A stretch of 64,000 bases of DNA from NCBI GenBank assembly GCA_045807725.1, contig JBJMGV010000062.1, positions 48,404 through 112,403 of the forward strand, in the 5' to 3' direction. This DNA is from DATENM01 sp045807725 (GTDB lineage Bacteria > Acidobacteriota > Blastocatellia > UBA7656). Below are positions 8,994-17,756 of this stretch, one piece after another. A program made the translations under genes and the position numbers. Position 1 is the stretch's first letter, and every line of letters starts with the position of its first letter. The notes beneath the pieces are model-generated. The model made no database searches, was not told the origin of the DNA, and saw only the letters and a list, made by a program, of their open reading frames with translations.

Positions 8994-11291
8994 ATGAAGG
9001 AACCGCTCATTACTCCCGACATCATCCGCAGTCACGGACTCACGGACGACGAATACAACCGCATCACCGAGTTGCTTGGCCGCGCGCCGACGTTCACCGA
9101 GCTTGGCATCTTCTCCGTGATGTGGTCCGAACACTGTTCATACAAGTCATCACGCGTCCACCTGAAACGCCTGCCCACTAAGGGCGAAGCCGTGCTGCAA
9201 GGGCCGGGCGAAAACGCCGGCATCGTCGATATCGGCGGCGGGCTGGCTGCCGCATTCAAGATCGAATCGCATAATCACCCGTCATTCATCGAGCCATATC
9301 AAGGCGCGGCCACCGGCGTCGGCGGCATCCTGCGCGATGTCTTTACGATGGGGGCAAGACCGCTCGCGGCGATGAACTCGCTGCACTTCGGGCCGCTCGC
9401 CGCTGACGACGATGCGAGCGACGAAGAGAAAGCCGTCGCCGCGCGCAATCGCTCGATTGTGGCCGGCGTCGTCAAAGGCATAGGCGATTACGGCAATGCC
9501 TTCGGCGTGCCGACCATCGGCGGCGAAGTGCGCTTTGCCGATTGCTATTCTCGCAATCCGCTGGTCAACGCCTTCACGCTCGGGTTGATGCGCAAGGAGC
9601 AGATTTTTTATGGCCGCGCTACCGGCATCGGCAACCCGGTGATGTATGTCGGCGCGAAGACCGGGCGCGACGGCATACACGGCGCGACGATGGCCAGCGA
9701 AGAGTTCGGCGACGAGGCGCAATCCAAACGTCCGACGGTTCAGGTCGGCGACCCCTTTCTCGAAAAGCTCCTGCTCGAAGCGTGCCTCGAAGCGATGAAG
9801 GCCGGCGCGATTGTCGGCATACAGGATATGGGCGCGGCGGGCCTGACCAGCTCGTCGAGCGAGATGGGCGCGCGCGCCGGCAACGGCATCGAGATCGACA
9901 TCGACCTCGTGCCGCAACGCGAAACGGGTATGACGGCTTACGAGATTATGCTCTCGGAATCACAGGAGCGTATGTTGCTGGTCGCCGACCGTGGCCGCGA
10001 GCGCGAGGTCATTGACATCTTCCGCAAGTGGGAGATGGACGCCGTTGTCATCGGCCACGTCACAGACGACGGCCACCTGCGCATCAAGAAAGGCGGCGAG
10101 GTCGTCGCCGACATCCCGAACACGGCGCTGACCGACGAAGCGCCGCTGTACCATCGCCCTCTCCAACAACCCGATGCGCCCGCAAGCGTCGAAACCATTA
10201 CACAGGTAGAGCAATCGGCTGCCGAGTTGGACGCGACCTTTATGCGGCTGGTGGCGCAGCCGACCATCGCGTCGAAAGAATGGGTCTATCGCCAGTACGA
10301 TCATATGGTGAGGACGAACACGGTGGTAGCGCCTGGCTCGGACGCCGCCGTGATACGAATCAAAGAGAAGCGGCGGATGCTGGCGATGACGCTCGATTCC
10401 AACGCTCGCTATTGCGAGGTTGATCCGCGCGCCGGCGCGCGACTGGTGATCGCCGAAGCCTGTCGCAATCTCGCGGTCAGCGGCGCGCGACCGCTGGCGC
10501 TGACAAACTGTTTGAACTTCGCTTCGCCCGAACGGCCCGAAGTGATGTGGCAATTCAGTGAAGTGATCGACGGAATGAGCGAAGCCTGCACGGTGTTTGA
10601 CACGCCAGTGACCGGCGGCAACGTTAGCTTCTATAACGAGACTGATGGGCGCGGCATCTATCCGTCTCCGGTAATCGGGATGGTCGGCATCATCGAAGAC
10701 GCGCGGCACGTGACGACACAGTGGTTCAGGAATGAAGACCGGGCGATTATCCTGCTCGGCGCGACGGCTGACGATCTCGGCGCGAGTGAATACGTGATGG
10801 TGACGCGCGGCGAGGTGGCGGGGCGCGTGCCGCAGCTTGACCTTGAATTGGAGCGGCGCGTTCAGCAGGTTTGTTTGAAGATGATTCAAGCGGGACTTGT
10901 CGAATCGGCTCACGACTGTTCGGATGGCGGCTTGAGCGTGACCGTCGCCGAGTGCGCCTTTTCAAGTTATCGCAAGCCCGCGGTTGGCTGTACGGTGAAC
11001 CTCGAAGGTGATCTTTCACAAGCGGCGTTGTTGTTCGCCGAAACGCCTTCACGGGTTGTCTTATCCGCCACCGCCGAAAACGTTGAAGAGATTCTGGCGA
11101 CAGCCCGCGAGCACGACATCAGTGCGAGGATCATTGGTCGAACAGGCGGCGAGCGCCTATCCATCTCAGTCAATGACGAAGCAATCATCGACCGGCCCAT
11201 CGCCGAAGTCGAAGCGGCTTGGCGCGGCGTGCTGCCGAAGATGCTCGAAGTCTCTTCGTTGATCGCGGCGGAAGAGAGCCTCACCAGTTAA
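8994..11291 (+). CDS. purL: Phosphoribosylformylglycinamidine synthase subunit PurL
   Basis: ATP-dependent synthetase subunit converting FGAR to FGAM with ammonia from PurQ. At 765 residues it is the small PurL form that pairs with PurS and PurQ. Family landmarks in order: MWSEHCSYKSS, ESHNHPSFIEPYQGAATG, the central GIQDMGAAGLTSSSSE, then the second AIRS-like half with TGGNVSFYNET and ESAHDCSDGGL. The ATG at 8994 is preceded by GGCACACCGAT without a strong ribosome-binding site. Confidence 0.97.
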   Translation: MKEPLITPDIIRSHGLTDDEYNRITELLGRAPTFTELGIFSVMWSEHCSYKSSRVHLKRLPTKGEAVLQGPGENAGIVDIGGGLAAAFKIESHNHPSFIEPYQGAATGVGGILRDVFTMGARPLAAMNSLHFGPLAADDDASDEEKAVAARNRSIVAGVVKGIGDYGNAFGVPTIGGEVRFADCYSRNPLVNAFTLGLMRKEQIFYGRATGIGNPVMYVGAKTGRDGIHGATMASEEFGDEAQSKRPTVQVGDPFLEKLLLEACLEAMKAGAIVGIQDMGAAGLTSSSSEMGARAGNGIEIDIDLVPQRETGMTAYEIMLSESQERMLLVADRGREREVIDIFRKWEMDAVVIGHVTDDGHLRIKKGGEVVADIPNTALTDEAPLYHRPLQQPDAPASVETITQVEQSAAELDATFMRLVAQPTIASKEWVYRQYDHMVRTNTVVAPGSDAAVIRIKEKRRMLAMTLDSNARYCEVDPRAGARLVIAEACRNLAVSGARPLALTNCLNFASPERPEVMWQFSEVIDGMSEACTVFDTPVTGGNVSFYNETDGRGIYPSPVIGMVGIIEDARHVTTQWFRNEDRAIILLGATADDLGASEYVMVTRGEVAGRVPQLDLELERRVQQVCLKMIQAGLVESAHDCSDGGLSVTVAECAFSSYRKPAVGCTVNLEGDLSQAALLFAETPSRVVLSATAENVEEILATAREHDISARIIGRTGGERLSISVNDEAIIDRPIAEVEAAWRGVLPKMLEVSSLIAAEESLTS

Positions 11292-11340
11292 TCGTGATTC
11301 AAGACAGACGACGCGCTGCCGCTGTCTCTTCCCTACTGGT

Positions 11341-11368
11341 TTGATCCACCTTCGCCTGCTGCTAGAAT
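11341..11368 (+). promoter_or_regulatory. Promoter for the phosphodiesterase gene, extended -10
   Basis: TTGATC (11341-11346), a 16-bp spacer and TAGAAT (11363-11368), preceded by TGC as in extended -10 promoters. Transcription would start near 11375. Confidence 0.55.
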
Positions 11369-11413
11369 GAACGTGTGGTTTCGCCAAACGATTCGACCGT
11401 TCAGAGGCAGAGC

Positions 11414-11893
11414 TTGAAGCTGGGCATCATTTCAGACACGCACGGCCTGTACGACGAAGCGGTAGGCCGCATCTTTGCCGGCGTTGACGCCATCGTTCAC
11501 GCCGGCGACATCGGCACGCTCGACATCATTCATCGCCTTGAGCAGATCGCGCCGGTCTTTGCCGTCGAAGGCAACAACGATTGGTTTGGCGTCTACCCGA
11601 CCGAGCGCGTCGAAGAGATGAACGGCCAGCGCATCTTGATCCGCCACATCTTCGGCGAGCTGCACCAGCTCGACCGGGCAGCGCGGGATGTCATTGAAAC
11701 CGAGCGACCCGACATTCTAATCTTCGGTCATTCGCACCGGCCTTACCGCGAGCAACTCGGCGGCACGCTCTTATTCAATCCGAGCAGCGCCGGCCCGCGC
11801 CGCTTCAAGCTGCCGCGCACAGTCGGCCTGATGACGCTCGCGGCAAGAAGCATCGAAGCCGAGATCATTAACCTTGACGAAGTGGCGCAATGA
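11414..11893 (+). CDS. YfcE/MJ0936-type metallophosphoesterase
   Basis: Calcineurin-like phosphodiesterase of 159 residues. Metal-binding motifs are in order: GIISDTHG, HAGDIG, GNND, and GHSHRPY. The protein family starts about one residue before the first motif, so I chose TTG 11414, which has a purine-rich GAGGCAGAG just upstream. A GTG at 11375 would add 13 residues, but it coincides with the predicted transcription start. The substrate is not evident. Confidence 0.87.
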   Translation: MKLGIISDTHGLYDEAVGRIFAGVDAIVHAGDIGTLDIIHRLEQIAPVFAVEGNNDWFGVYPTERVEEMNGQRILIRHIFGELHQLDRAARDVIETERPDILIFGHSHRPYREQLGGTLLFNPSSAGPRRFKLPRTVGLMTLAARSIEAEIINLDEVAQ

Positions 11894-11926
11894 AGCGGAC
11901 GCCAGTGCGCGAACCAGGGTGGCGCA

Positions 11927-12481
11927 ATGGATAAAATGGTCGATAAAAACAATCGCCTTGATCCTCTCGCGCGGCGAGAGGCCAACCAGGGCGCGTTGGG
12001 TGAACGGGTGCGCGACTTTGTTGACGCGCCGATAGACACGCACCTTGAGCGCATCGGGTTGTTGATGGATCGCGCCATCCGTATTCCCGGAACCAATCTG
12101 CGTTTCGGGCTTGATCCGATACTTGGTTTTTTCCTGCCTGTGGTCGGCGACTGGGTAGGCACACTCGTCGGCGCTTATATCGTGCTGGCTTCGATTCGCT
12201 ATGGCCTGCCCAAGAGCACGATCACGCGAATGGTTTTCAATGTCGCGGTCGATCTTTTTATCGGCAGCGTTCCGGTCGTCGGCGATGCCATTGACTTCGC
12301 CTGGAAATCAAATACGAAGAACCTGCGCCTGTTGCAGAAGTACGCCAAAGGCAAAGGCGGCTCGGCCTGGAGCGATTGGCTGTGGGTCTTCATTCTTTTC
12401 GGACTTGTGCTGCTTCTCGGCCTCGGTCTCGTCGGCCTCGCCTTTTACTTCGTCAAGCGCGCAGGCTTCACGATATTTTAG
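11927..12481 (+). CDS. DUF4112 membrane protein
   Basis: A 184-residue protein with the DUF4112 core: GLDPILGFFLPVVGDWVG, then a hydrophobic segment, then GSVPVVGDAIDFAWKSNTKN. Two or three membrane segments are predicted, the last near the C-terminus. Function is unknown in the family. Its TAG stop shares bases with the first heptamer of the following repeat element. Confidence 0.85.
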   Translation: MDKMVDKNNRLDPLARREANQGALGERVRDFVDAPIDTHLERIGLLMDRAIRIPGTNLRFGLDPILGFFLPVVGDWVGTLVGAYIVLASIRYGLPKSTITRMVFNVAVDLFIGSVPVVGDAIDFAWKSNTKNLRLLQKYAKGKGGSAWSDWLWVFILFGLVLLLGLGLVGLAFYFVKRAGFTIF

Positions 12482-12573
12482 TGCTGAGTGCTGAATGATG
12501 CATACGAGCCTTAGAGATCGTGCACGCTTCTCTCTGCTCATCACTCATTCATCACTCAGCACTCATCACTGCT
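12480..12573. repeat. Heptamer-bounded element, AGTGCTG type, filling the gap
   Basis: The left tract is AGTGCTG, AGTGCTG, AATGATG (12480-12500). The right tract (about 12536-12573) read on the minus strand gives AGTGATG, AGTGCTG, AGTGATG and variants. The element runs from the stop codon of the DUF4112 gene to the base before the next ATG (12575), leaving no other spacer. Confidence 0.8.
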
Positions 12574-12574
12574 T

Positions 12575-13882
12575 ATGTGTGACACGCTTGTAGCCACGCC
12601 TGAATACACGACCGACGGCGCGATGTGGTTCGCCAAGAACAGCGACCGCGAGCCGGGAGAGGCGCAACGAGTCGAGCATCTACCTGCGCGCCATCACGAC
12701 AATCAGAAGCTGCAATGCACGTACATCGAAGTCGGTCAGGCGCAGCGCACGAACGAGATCGTCATCAGCCGCCCGTTCTGGATGTGGGGCGCGGAGATGG
12801 GCGCTAATGAACACGGCGTCGCCATCGGCAATGAAGCGGTCTTTACGCGATTGCCTTACGCGAAGGTGGGATTGACCGGAATGGATTTGCTGCGCCTCGC
12901 GCTCGAACGGGCGGCGGCGGCGCGCGAAGCGTTAGAGGTCATCACACAGTTGCTCGCCGAGTACGGGCAGGGCGGCGCGTGCGGCTATCGCAATCGAAAA
13001 TTCCGTTATCACAATTCATTCATCATCGCAGACCCGAACGAAGCATGGGTGCTCGAAACCGCCGGGCCGCACTGGGCCGCCGAGCGCGTACGCGGGCCGC
13101 GCACGATCTCTAACGCGTTGACGATTGGCAAAGCCTTCGACCTGATAAGCGACGGAGCCTTCGCCTATGCGAAGCAGCAGGGCTGGTGTCGCGCGGCGGC
13201 TGATTTTGATTTCGCGCGCGGCTTCGGCGATCCGTTGTACAGTCGTATGAGCGGCGGGCAGGTGCGCGCAGCCTGCACGCTTGGCCTCTTGCGACGAAAG
13301 AGCGACAAGCTGTCGCGCGAAGATTTCTTTGCGGCATTGAGCGACCACGCCGGCCTACAGCCTGCGAGCGGCTGGCGTATGATGATGCCGTGTGCTCATT
13401 CGTCGTGGTGGCCAACCCGGCAGGCCGGGCAGACGACCGGCTCGATGGTCAGCCGGCTGCGTGTGAGAGATTCATTACATTTTCTGACCGGCACTTCTTC
13501 GCCGTGCCTGAGCGTTTATAAGCCGGTGCGGCTCGGCGGCAATCAATTGCTCGACAGCGGCCCGCTGCCCGGCGAAGGCGGCGACGGCGACAGCCTCTTC
13601 TGGCGACACGAACAACTTCATCGCGCGACGCTCAAAGAGTACGCGCGGCTCAAGGCATTGTTTGATGAAGAGAGGAAGTCGATGCAGTCGCGCTTCGTTA
13701 CCGCTACCGAATCGACTACGGGTGACGCGATGCAACGCTGTTGGGACGAGCACAGGCAGATCATTCCGCTGTGGACGCAACGTGTCCGCGAGCAGACCGG
13801 CAGGGCCAGCCGCTCATCACGCTTCCTGAGTTATTGGGAGAAACAGAACCGCCTCGATCACTTGCCGGACAGCAATCCCTGA
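12575..13882 (+). CDS. Secernin/C69-family peptidase-like hydrolase
   Basis: An Ntn-hydrolase-fold protein of 435 residues. Cys2, which becomes N-terminal after Met removal, begins the CDTLVATPEYTTDG segment typical of secernins and C69 dipeptidases. The following FAKNSDREPGE is the family substrate-pocket motif, and a second family block is NEHGVAIGNEAVFT. There is no signal peptide, so it is probably cytoplasmic. Substrate unknown; secernin-type amidase or dipeptidase activity is inferred. The ATG follows a repeat element directly and has no normal ribosome binding site. Confidence 0.88.
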   Translation: MCDTLVATPEYTTDGAMWFAKNSDREPGEAQRVEHLPARHHDNQKLQCTYIEVGQAQRTNEIVISRPFWMWGAEMGANEHGVAIGNEAVFTRLPYAKVGLTGMDLLRLALERAAAAREALEVITQLLAEYGQGGACGYRNRKFRYHNSFIIADPNEAWVLETAGPHWAAERVRGPRTISNALTIGKAFDLISDGAFAYAKQQGWCRAAADFDFARGFGDPLYSRMSGGQVRAACTLGLLRRKSDKLSREDFFAALSDHAGLQPASGWRMMMPCAHSSWWPTRQAGQTTGSMVSRLRVRDSLHFLTGTSSPCLSVYKPVRLGGNQLLDSGPLPGEGGDGDSLFWRHEQLHRATLKEYARLKALFDEERKSMQSRFVTATESTTGDAMQRCWDEHRQIIPLWTQRVREQTGRASRSSRFLSYWEKQNRLDHLPDSNP

Positions 13883-13907
13883 GCAGGTCGCGCAGGCTGA
13901 TTCGCAA

Positions 13908-15569
13908 TCAGACTTCAACGACGACCGGGATGATCATCGGGCGGCGGCCCGTGCCTTTCTGGATGAACCGCTTTAGGGCAACGCGAATCTTCTCTTTAAT
14001 GATGGCGTAATCAATGCGCTCTTCGTGGCTTGCGCCGTTGACTGTCTCTTCAACGATGCGCTTCAACTCGCCCAGCATCTCGGCTGAATCTTCTTCGTGA
14101 ATGAAGCCGCGCGTGACGATTTCCGGGTCTGTCTCAAGTTCCCCCGAAGTCGGATTGATGGCGACAATCGGCACAACGATGCCGTCGTAAGAGAGGTGCT
14201 TGCGGTCGCGCACCACGATGTCTTCGACTTCGCCATATGCGCCGTCGATGAACGTGCGCCCGACAAATTCCTTGGCGGTAATCTCTGCGCGCCTGTCGTC
14301 GAATTCGAGCACGTCGCCATTCTCAAAGATAATGATGTTGTCGCGCTCGACGATGCCCAGCGTCGCCGCCCAGTCGCGGTGGCGATAGAGCTGGCGGTAC
14401 TCGCCGTGAATCGGCACGAGATATTTCGGGCGAACCGCTTCGATCAGTATGCGCAAATCGTCCTGGCTGCCGTGCCCCGAACAGTGTATGCGCGCAAGCG
14501 AGCTATCGATGACGCGCGCCTCGCGTTTGTAACAATGCGAGATCAGGCGCGAGATGGCCCGTTCATTTCCAGGAATCATGCGCGCTGACAAGACCACCGT
14601 GTCGCCTTCACCGACGGATAAATTCTTGTGCTGGTCGGTAGCCAGATGAGTCATTGCCGACATCGGGTCGCCCTGGCAGCCGGCCACTAGAAACACGAGG
14701 CGGTCGTCGTCCATCTGCCGAGCTTGCGCCGGCGTCACGAAGAGGCCATCCGGCAGGTCGAGTTGGCGCAGGCTGTCAGCCGTTTCGACATTGCGAAGCA
14801 TACTGCGGCCTAGGAGCGCAATGTAGCGCCCGCTGTCGCGCGCCATATCGACGACGATCTGTATGCGATGGAGCGAGGTGGTGAAGCAACTGACGATGAT
14901 GCGCCCGGTGGCTTCGTCAAAGATATTCTCGAAGGCAGGGATGACGGCGCGCTCGGACTGTGTGCGTCCGGGCCGCTCGGCGTTGGTTGAATCGGCGAAC
15001 AACGCCAGCACGCCTTTGTCGCCATAATCGTTGAGCCGCTGCAAGTCCATCGGCGGGCCGATGACCGGCGTGTCATCTACCTTGAAATCGCCCGAATGAA
15101 TGACAACGCCGACCGGCGTCGTGATGGCCACTGCCGTACACGAGGTGAGGCTATGCGTGACGTGAATCCATTCGACCTCGAATTTGCCGAGGTTGACCGA
15201 ATCGCGCGGCTCGATTGCGTGCAAGACGGTCGTGTCAGCAAGGCCGTGTTCGATGAGCTTCTTTTCAAGCAGGGCCAGCGTGAAATGTGTGCCGTAGACC
15301 GGCACATCTACTGCCTTCAGAAGAAACGGAACCGCGCCGATGTGGTCTTCGTGACCGTGTGTGAGAATGATTGCGGTAATCTCATCGCGGTATTCATCGA
15401 TGAATGAGAAGTCAGGGATGACGATGTCAACACCGGGCAGTTCTTCGTCGGGGAAGCCCATGCCCGCGTCAATGATGATGGTTTCGCCGCCGCAGCGCAT
15501 CGCCATCATATTCATGCCAAAGAATCCGACCCCGCCGAGCGGGATCACCTCAAGTTTTTCCTCTACCAT
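13908..15569 (-). CDS. rnj: Ribonuclease J
   Basis: Dual endo/5'-exoribonuclease of the beta-CASP metallo-beta-lactamase family, central in RNA turnover. The metal motif H71-G-H73-E-D75-H76 is intact. The beta-CASP region includes FADSTNAERPG and SARMIPGNE, and HCSGHGSQDDL and VPIHGEYRQL follow. The 553 residues match the family. The start at 15569 (MVEEKLEVIPLGGVG) matches homologues. It has its own promoter candidate. Confidence 0.96.
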   Translation of the reverse strand: MVEEKLEVIPLGGVGFFGMNMMAMRCGGETIIIDAGMGFPDEELPGVDIVIPDFSFIDEYRDEITAIILTHGHEDHIGAVPFLLKAVDVPVYGTHFTLALLEKKLIEHGLADTTVLHAIEPRDSVNLGKFEVEWIHVTHSLTSCTAVAITTPVGVVIHSGDFKVDDTPVIGPPMDLQRLNDYGDKGVLALFADSTNAERPGRTQSERAVIPAFENIFDEATGRIIVSCFTTSLHRIQIVVDMARDSGRYIALLGRSMLRNVETADSLRQLDLPDGLFVTPAQARQMDDDRLVFLVAGCQGDPMSAMTHLATDQHKNLSVGEGDTVVLSARMIPGNERAISRLISHCYKREARVIDSSLARIHCSGHGSQDDLRILIEAVRPKYLVPIHGEYRQLYRHRDWAATLGIVERDNIIIFENGDVLEFDDRRAEITAKEFVGRTFIDGAYGEVEDIVVRDRKHLSYDGIVVPIVAINPTSGELETDPEIVTRGFIHEEDSAEMLGELKRIVEETVNGASHEERIDYAIIKEKIRVALKRFIQKGTGRRPMIIPVVVEV

Positions 15570-15658
15570 ATTCGTTTTGCAAATCGGCGTAGCGCGTGGT
15601 TAATCAAACGTCCGCTCAGGGAGTGCGCGCCGGGTGACGGCTTCATTGCCCAAGTTTC

Positions 15659-15688
15659 ATTATAGCTAATTAACCGCCATCAGCCCAA
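15659..15688 (-). promoter_or_regulatory. Promoter candidate for rnj
   Basis: On the minus strand a perfect TATAAT (15664-15659) lies 18 bp from a poor TTGGGC (15688-15683). The leader would be about 83 nt. The -10 is convincing, the -35 is not. Confidence 0.42.
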
Positions 15689-15740
15689 TGCAATCAACTA
15701 TAATCACGTTTGCAGCGCAGCGGGTTCACCCCGACAAAGC

Positions 15741-15776
15741 AAAAGCCGGCTGCGTTGATCAGCAGCCGGCTTTTTT
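15741..15776. terminator. Bidirectional-looking terminator after the lytic transglycosylase gene
   Basis: A 13-bp stem (AAAAGCCGGCTGC and its complement) with an 8-nt loop and T/A runs on both sides. It ends the leftward transglycosylase transcript before rnj. The longer T run is on the plus strand. Confidence 0.82.
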
Positions 15777-15796
15777 CAGGATGGTGTTGAGATGGA

Positions 15797-17419
15797 TTAA
15801 CGATGGCGGTGACTCTTTGAGCTACGCGAAGACGAGCGCCCGCGCGCCGCACTGTGCCGGCTCTCGCTGCGGCGCGAACGGCTGCGCACTTCGTGGCCGC
15901 GCTCGCCGCGACCGCGCGAGGCGCGCACCGTGATCTTACGCCCGTGGCGGTCGCGCGTGGCGCGAACCGTTTGCGGGATGCGAACCGTTTGCCCTTTGCG
16001 CAATTCGCCACGCGACGACAGACGATTCATCCGCGCGATCTCTTTCACCGAGACGCCGTAGCGCCGCGCCAAGCTTGCCATCGTGTCGCCGCGCCGCACA
16101 GTGTAGCTCGCCATCTGTGTGCGGTAGGCGGGGCGATAGCTGCGTTCGGCCACGTCTTCGGCAGGAACCGAAATCCGCTTCACGCGCTGGTCGTCCGGCA
16201 AGTCGGCGTAGGCGATCTCGAACTGTTTCTTCATCCCTTTGGGCAAACGGATCGAGTAAGACTGGCCGGGCGGCGAGACGCCGCGCCGCAGTTCAGGATT
16301 CAAGTTTTGAATCGTGTCGTACGGAACACCGATCAGGTCGGCGACGACTTTCATATCGGTCTGAGCAGGCAGCTCGAAGGTATCGTAATTGATCGGCGGG
16401 TCGGACTGGACGTTGAAGCCGTACCGTTTTTGATTCTTGCTAATGATGATGATCGAGAGAATGATCGGAACGTAATTGCGAGTCTCTTGCGGCAGCAGGT
16501 TGCGCTTGTAGAGTTCCCAGAAGTCGGCGTAGCCGCAACGCGCGACGGCTGAATCGACGCGGTTCTCGCCCGAATTATAAGCGGCCATTGCGAGCAGCCA
16601 ATCGCCGGCGAAATGATCGTGCAGCCAGTGGAGATAACGGGCGGCGGCGCGTGTCGCCTTCTCAGGCTGAGAGCGATCATCGAGCCAGGCGGTCTGCGCC
16701 AGCCCATAACGCGTGCCCGTCGAAGGGATGAATTGCCAGATGCCCTTGGCGGCAGCGCGCGACAACGCGTTCGGCTTCCAGACCGACTCGGCCTGCGCCA
16801 GCCACATCAGGTCGAGCGGCACGCGCTCTTCCTTGAATATCTTTTCGACCATCTGGCGATAGCGCCCCGACCGCTGCAAGCCGACTTCCATCGTCGAGTG
16901 GCCGCGCCCGGCGACGAAGAAGTTGATGAACTGGAAGACCGGCGGCGCGACTGAGAACTCGAAATCGTACTTGCCGAAAATCTTAATCCCGTCGGGCGTC
17001 GTCATCGCCAGGTCTGTATCTTTGATGTCCGAGAGTTCATCGAGCAGCGATGGCTCGACAACTTCAGGCCGCTCTTCGAGGTCGTGGTGATCGCCCGGCT
17101 GCGCTTCGTATTTATGAATGCGTTCGAGAAGCTGGCGGTAATAATTATCAAGCTTGGCGTTTGCCTTCAGGTCTACGCCCGAAGTCAAAATGGCATCGAC
17201 GGCCTGATCGAAGAACTTCCGTGCGATATCGGGCAAGCCTTTTTGCTGGGCTTCCTCGCCGCGCCGGAGCGCCTCTTCGGCGCGATCAATGACCAACTGT
17301 GTGGCGTCTTGTGAAACGGCGGGCTGGCCCTGTGCGCGGACAGGTACGACGGCTCCTGCGAGCACAGCGAACATTACAACCACAATAAGATTTCGACTCG
17401 CGGTTTCTGCTAGCCTCAT
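15797..17419 (-). CDS. Membrane-bound lytic murein transglycosylase with LysM domain (MltD type)
   Basis: Periplasmic enzyme that cleaves peptidoglycan glycan strands to 1,6-anhydro products. A signal peptide covers about residues 1-29. The SLT domain has catalytic Glu211 in AQAESVWKPNALS, with GIWQFIPSTG and AAYNSGE downstream. One clear LysM (YTVRRGDTMASLARRYGVS, about 428-472) follows, with a possible degenerate one before it. The C-terminal 60 residues are Arg/Ser-rich, recalling the basic tail-like region of the DacB in this window. GAAGG precedes the ATG. Confidence 0.93.
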   Translation of the reverse strand: MRLAETASRNLIVVVMFAVLAGAVVPVRAQGQPAVSQDATQLVIDRAEEALRRGEEAQQKGLPDIARKFFDQAVDAILTSGVDLKANAKLDNYYRQLLERIHKYEAQPGDHHDLEERPEVVEPSLLDELSDIKDTDLAMTTPDGIKIFGKYDFEFSVAPPVFQFINFFVAGRGHSTMEVGLQRSGRYRQMVEKIFKEERVPLDLMWLAQAESVWKPNALSRAAAKGIWQFIPSTGTRYGLAQTAWLDDRSQPEKATRAAARYLHWLHDHFAGDWLLAMAAYNSGENRVDSAVARCGYADFWELYKRNLLPQETRNYVPIILSIIIISKNQKRYGFNVQSDPPINYDTFELPAQTDMKVVADLIGVPYDTIQNLNPELRRGVSPPGQSYSIRLPKGMKKQFEIAYADLPDDQRVKRISVPAEDVAERSYRPAYRTQMASYTVRRGDTMASLARRYGVSVKEIARMNRLSSRGELRKGQTVRIPQTVRATRDRHGRKITVRASRGRGERGHEVRSRSRRSESRHSAARGRSSSRSSKSHRHR

Positions 17420-17559
17420 CCTTCGTATCCCCTTCCCAGTCGGTTATCGTCTCAGCAATTCATCGCCCGGCGTCCAGTAAGGTTCGTGTACAACCTACCC
17501 TGAGGGCTTGTAACCGGCGATGCGCCCATTCTGTTGGCACTGTCCTGCTAAGTGGTCTG

Positions 17560-17589
17560 GTTATATCACGCGAAAATCAGCGAGGTCAA
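17560..17589 (-). promoter_or_regulatory. Sigma70-type promoter for the transglycosylase gene
   Basis: TTGACC (17589-17584), an 18-bp spacer and TATAAC (17565-17560) on the minus strand. The leader to the ATG at 17419 is about 130 nt. Confidence 0.6.
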
Positions 17590-17630
17590 TAATTGGTGGG
17601 GGCCGCAAGAAATTTGAAAGAAATCAAAAG

Positions 17631-17751
17631 CAGGATACAGGAGTCAGGATTCAGGATTCAGGGAGATTGCGTGTGGCGAGTCATGTAGCTCGGCAGCGGC
17701 CATTCGCGTCCGACGGCTCAACTGAATCCTGAATCCTGTATCCCGAATCCT
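17631..17751. repeat. Heptamer-bounded element, GGATTCA type, after lon
   Basis: The left tract (17631-17664) has units GGATACA, GGAGTCA, GGATTCA, GGATTCA. The right tract (17721-17751) read on the minus strand gives GGATTCG, GGATACA, GGATTCA, GGATTCA. The right end is 5 bp from the lon stop codon. The same heptamer family bounds the element at 48841-48925. Confidence 0.82.
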
Positions 17752-17756
17752 CTCTT

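Larger units (their letters stand above)
17420..17756. other. Intergenic region between lon and the transglycosylase gene
   Basis: A 337-bp gap between two leftward genes. It contains the promoter at 17560-17589 and, next to the lon stop codon, a heptamer-bounded repeat element at 17631-17751. Nothing else is recognisable. Confidence 0.6.
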
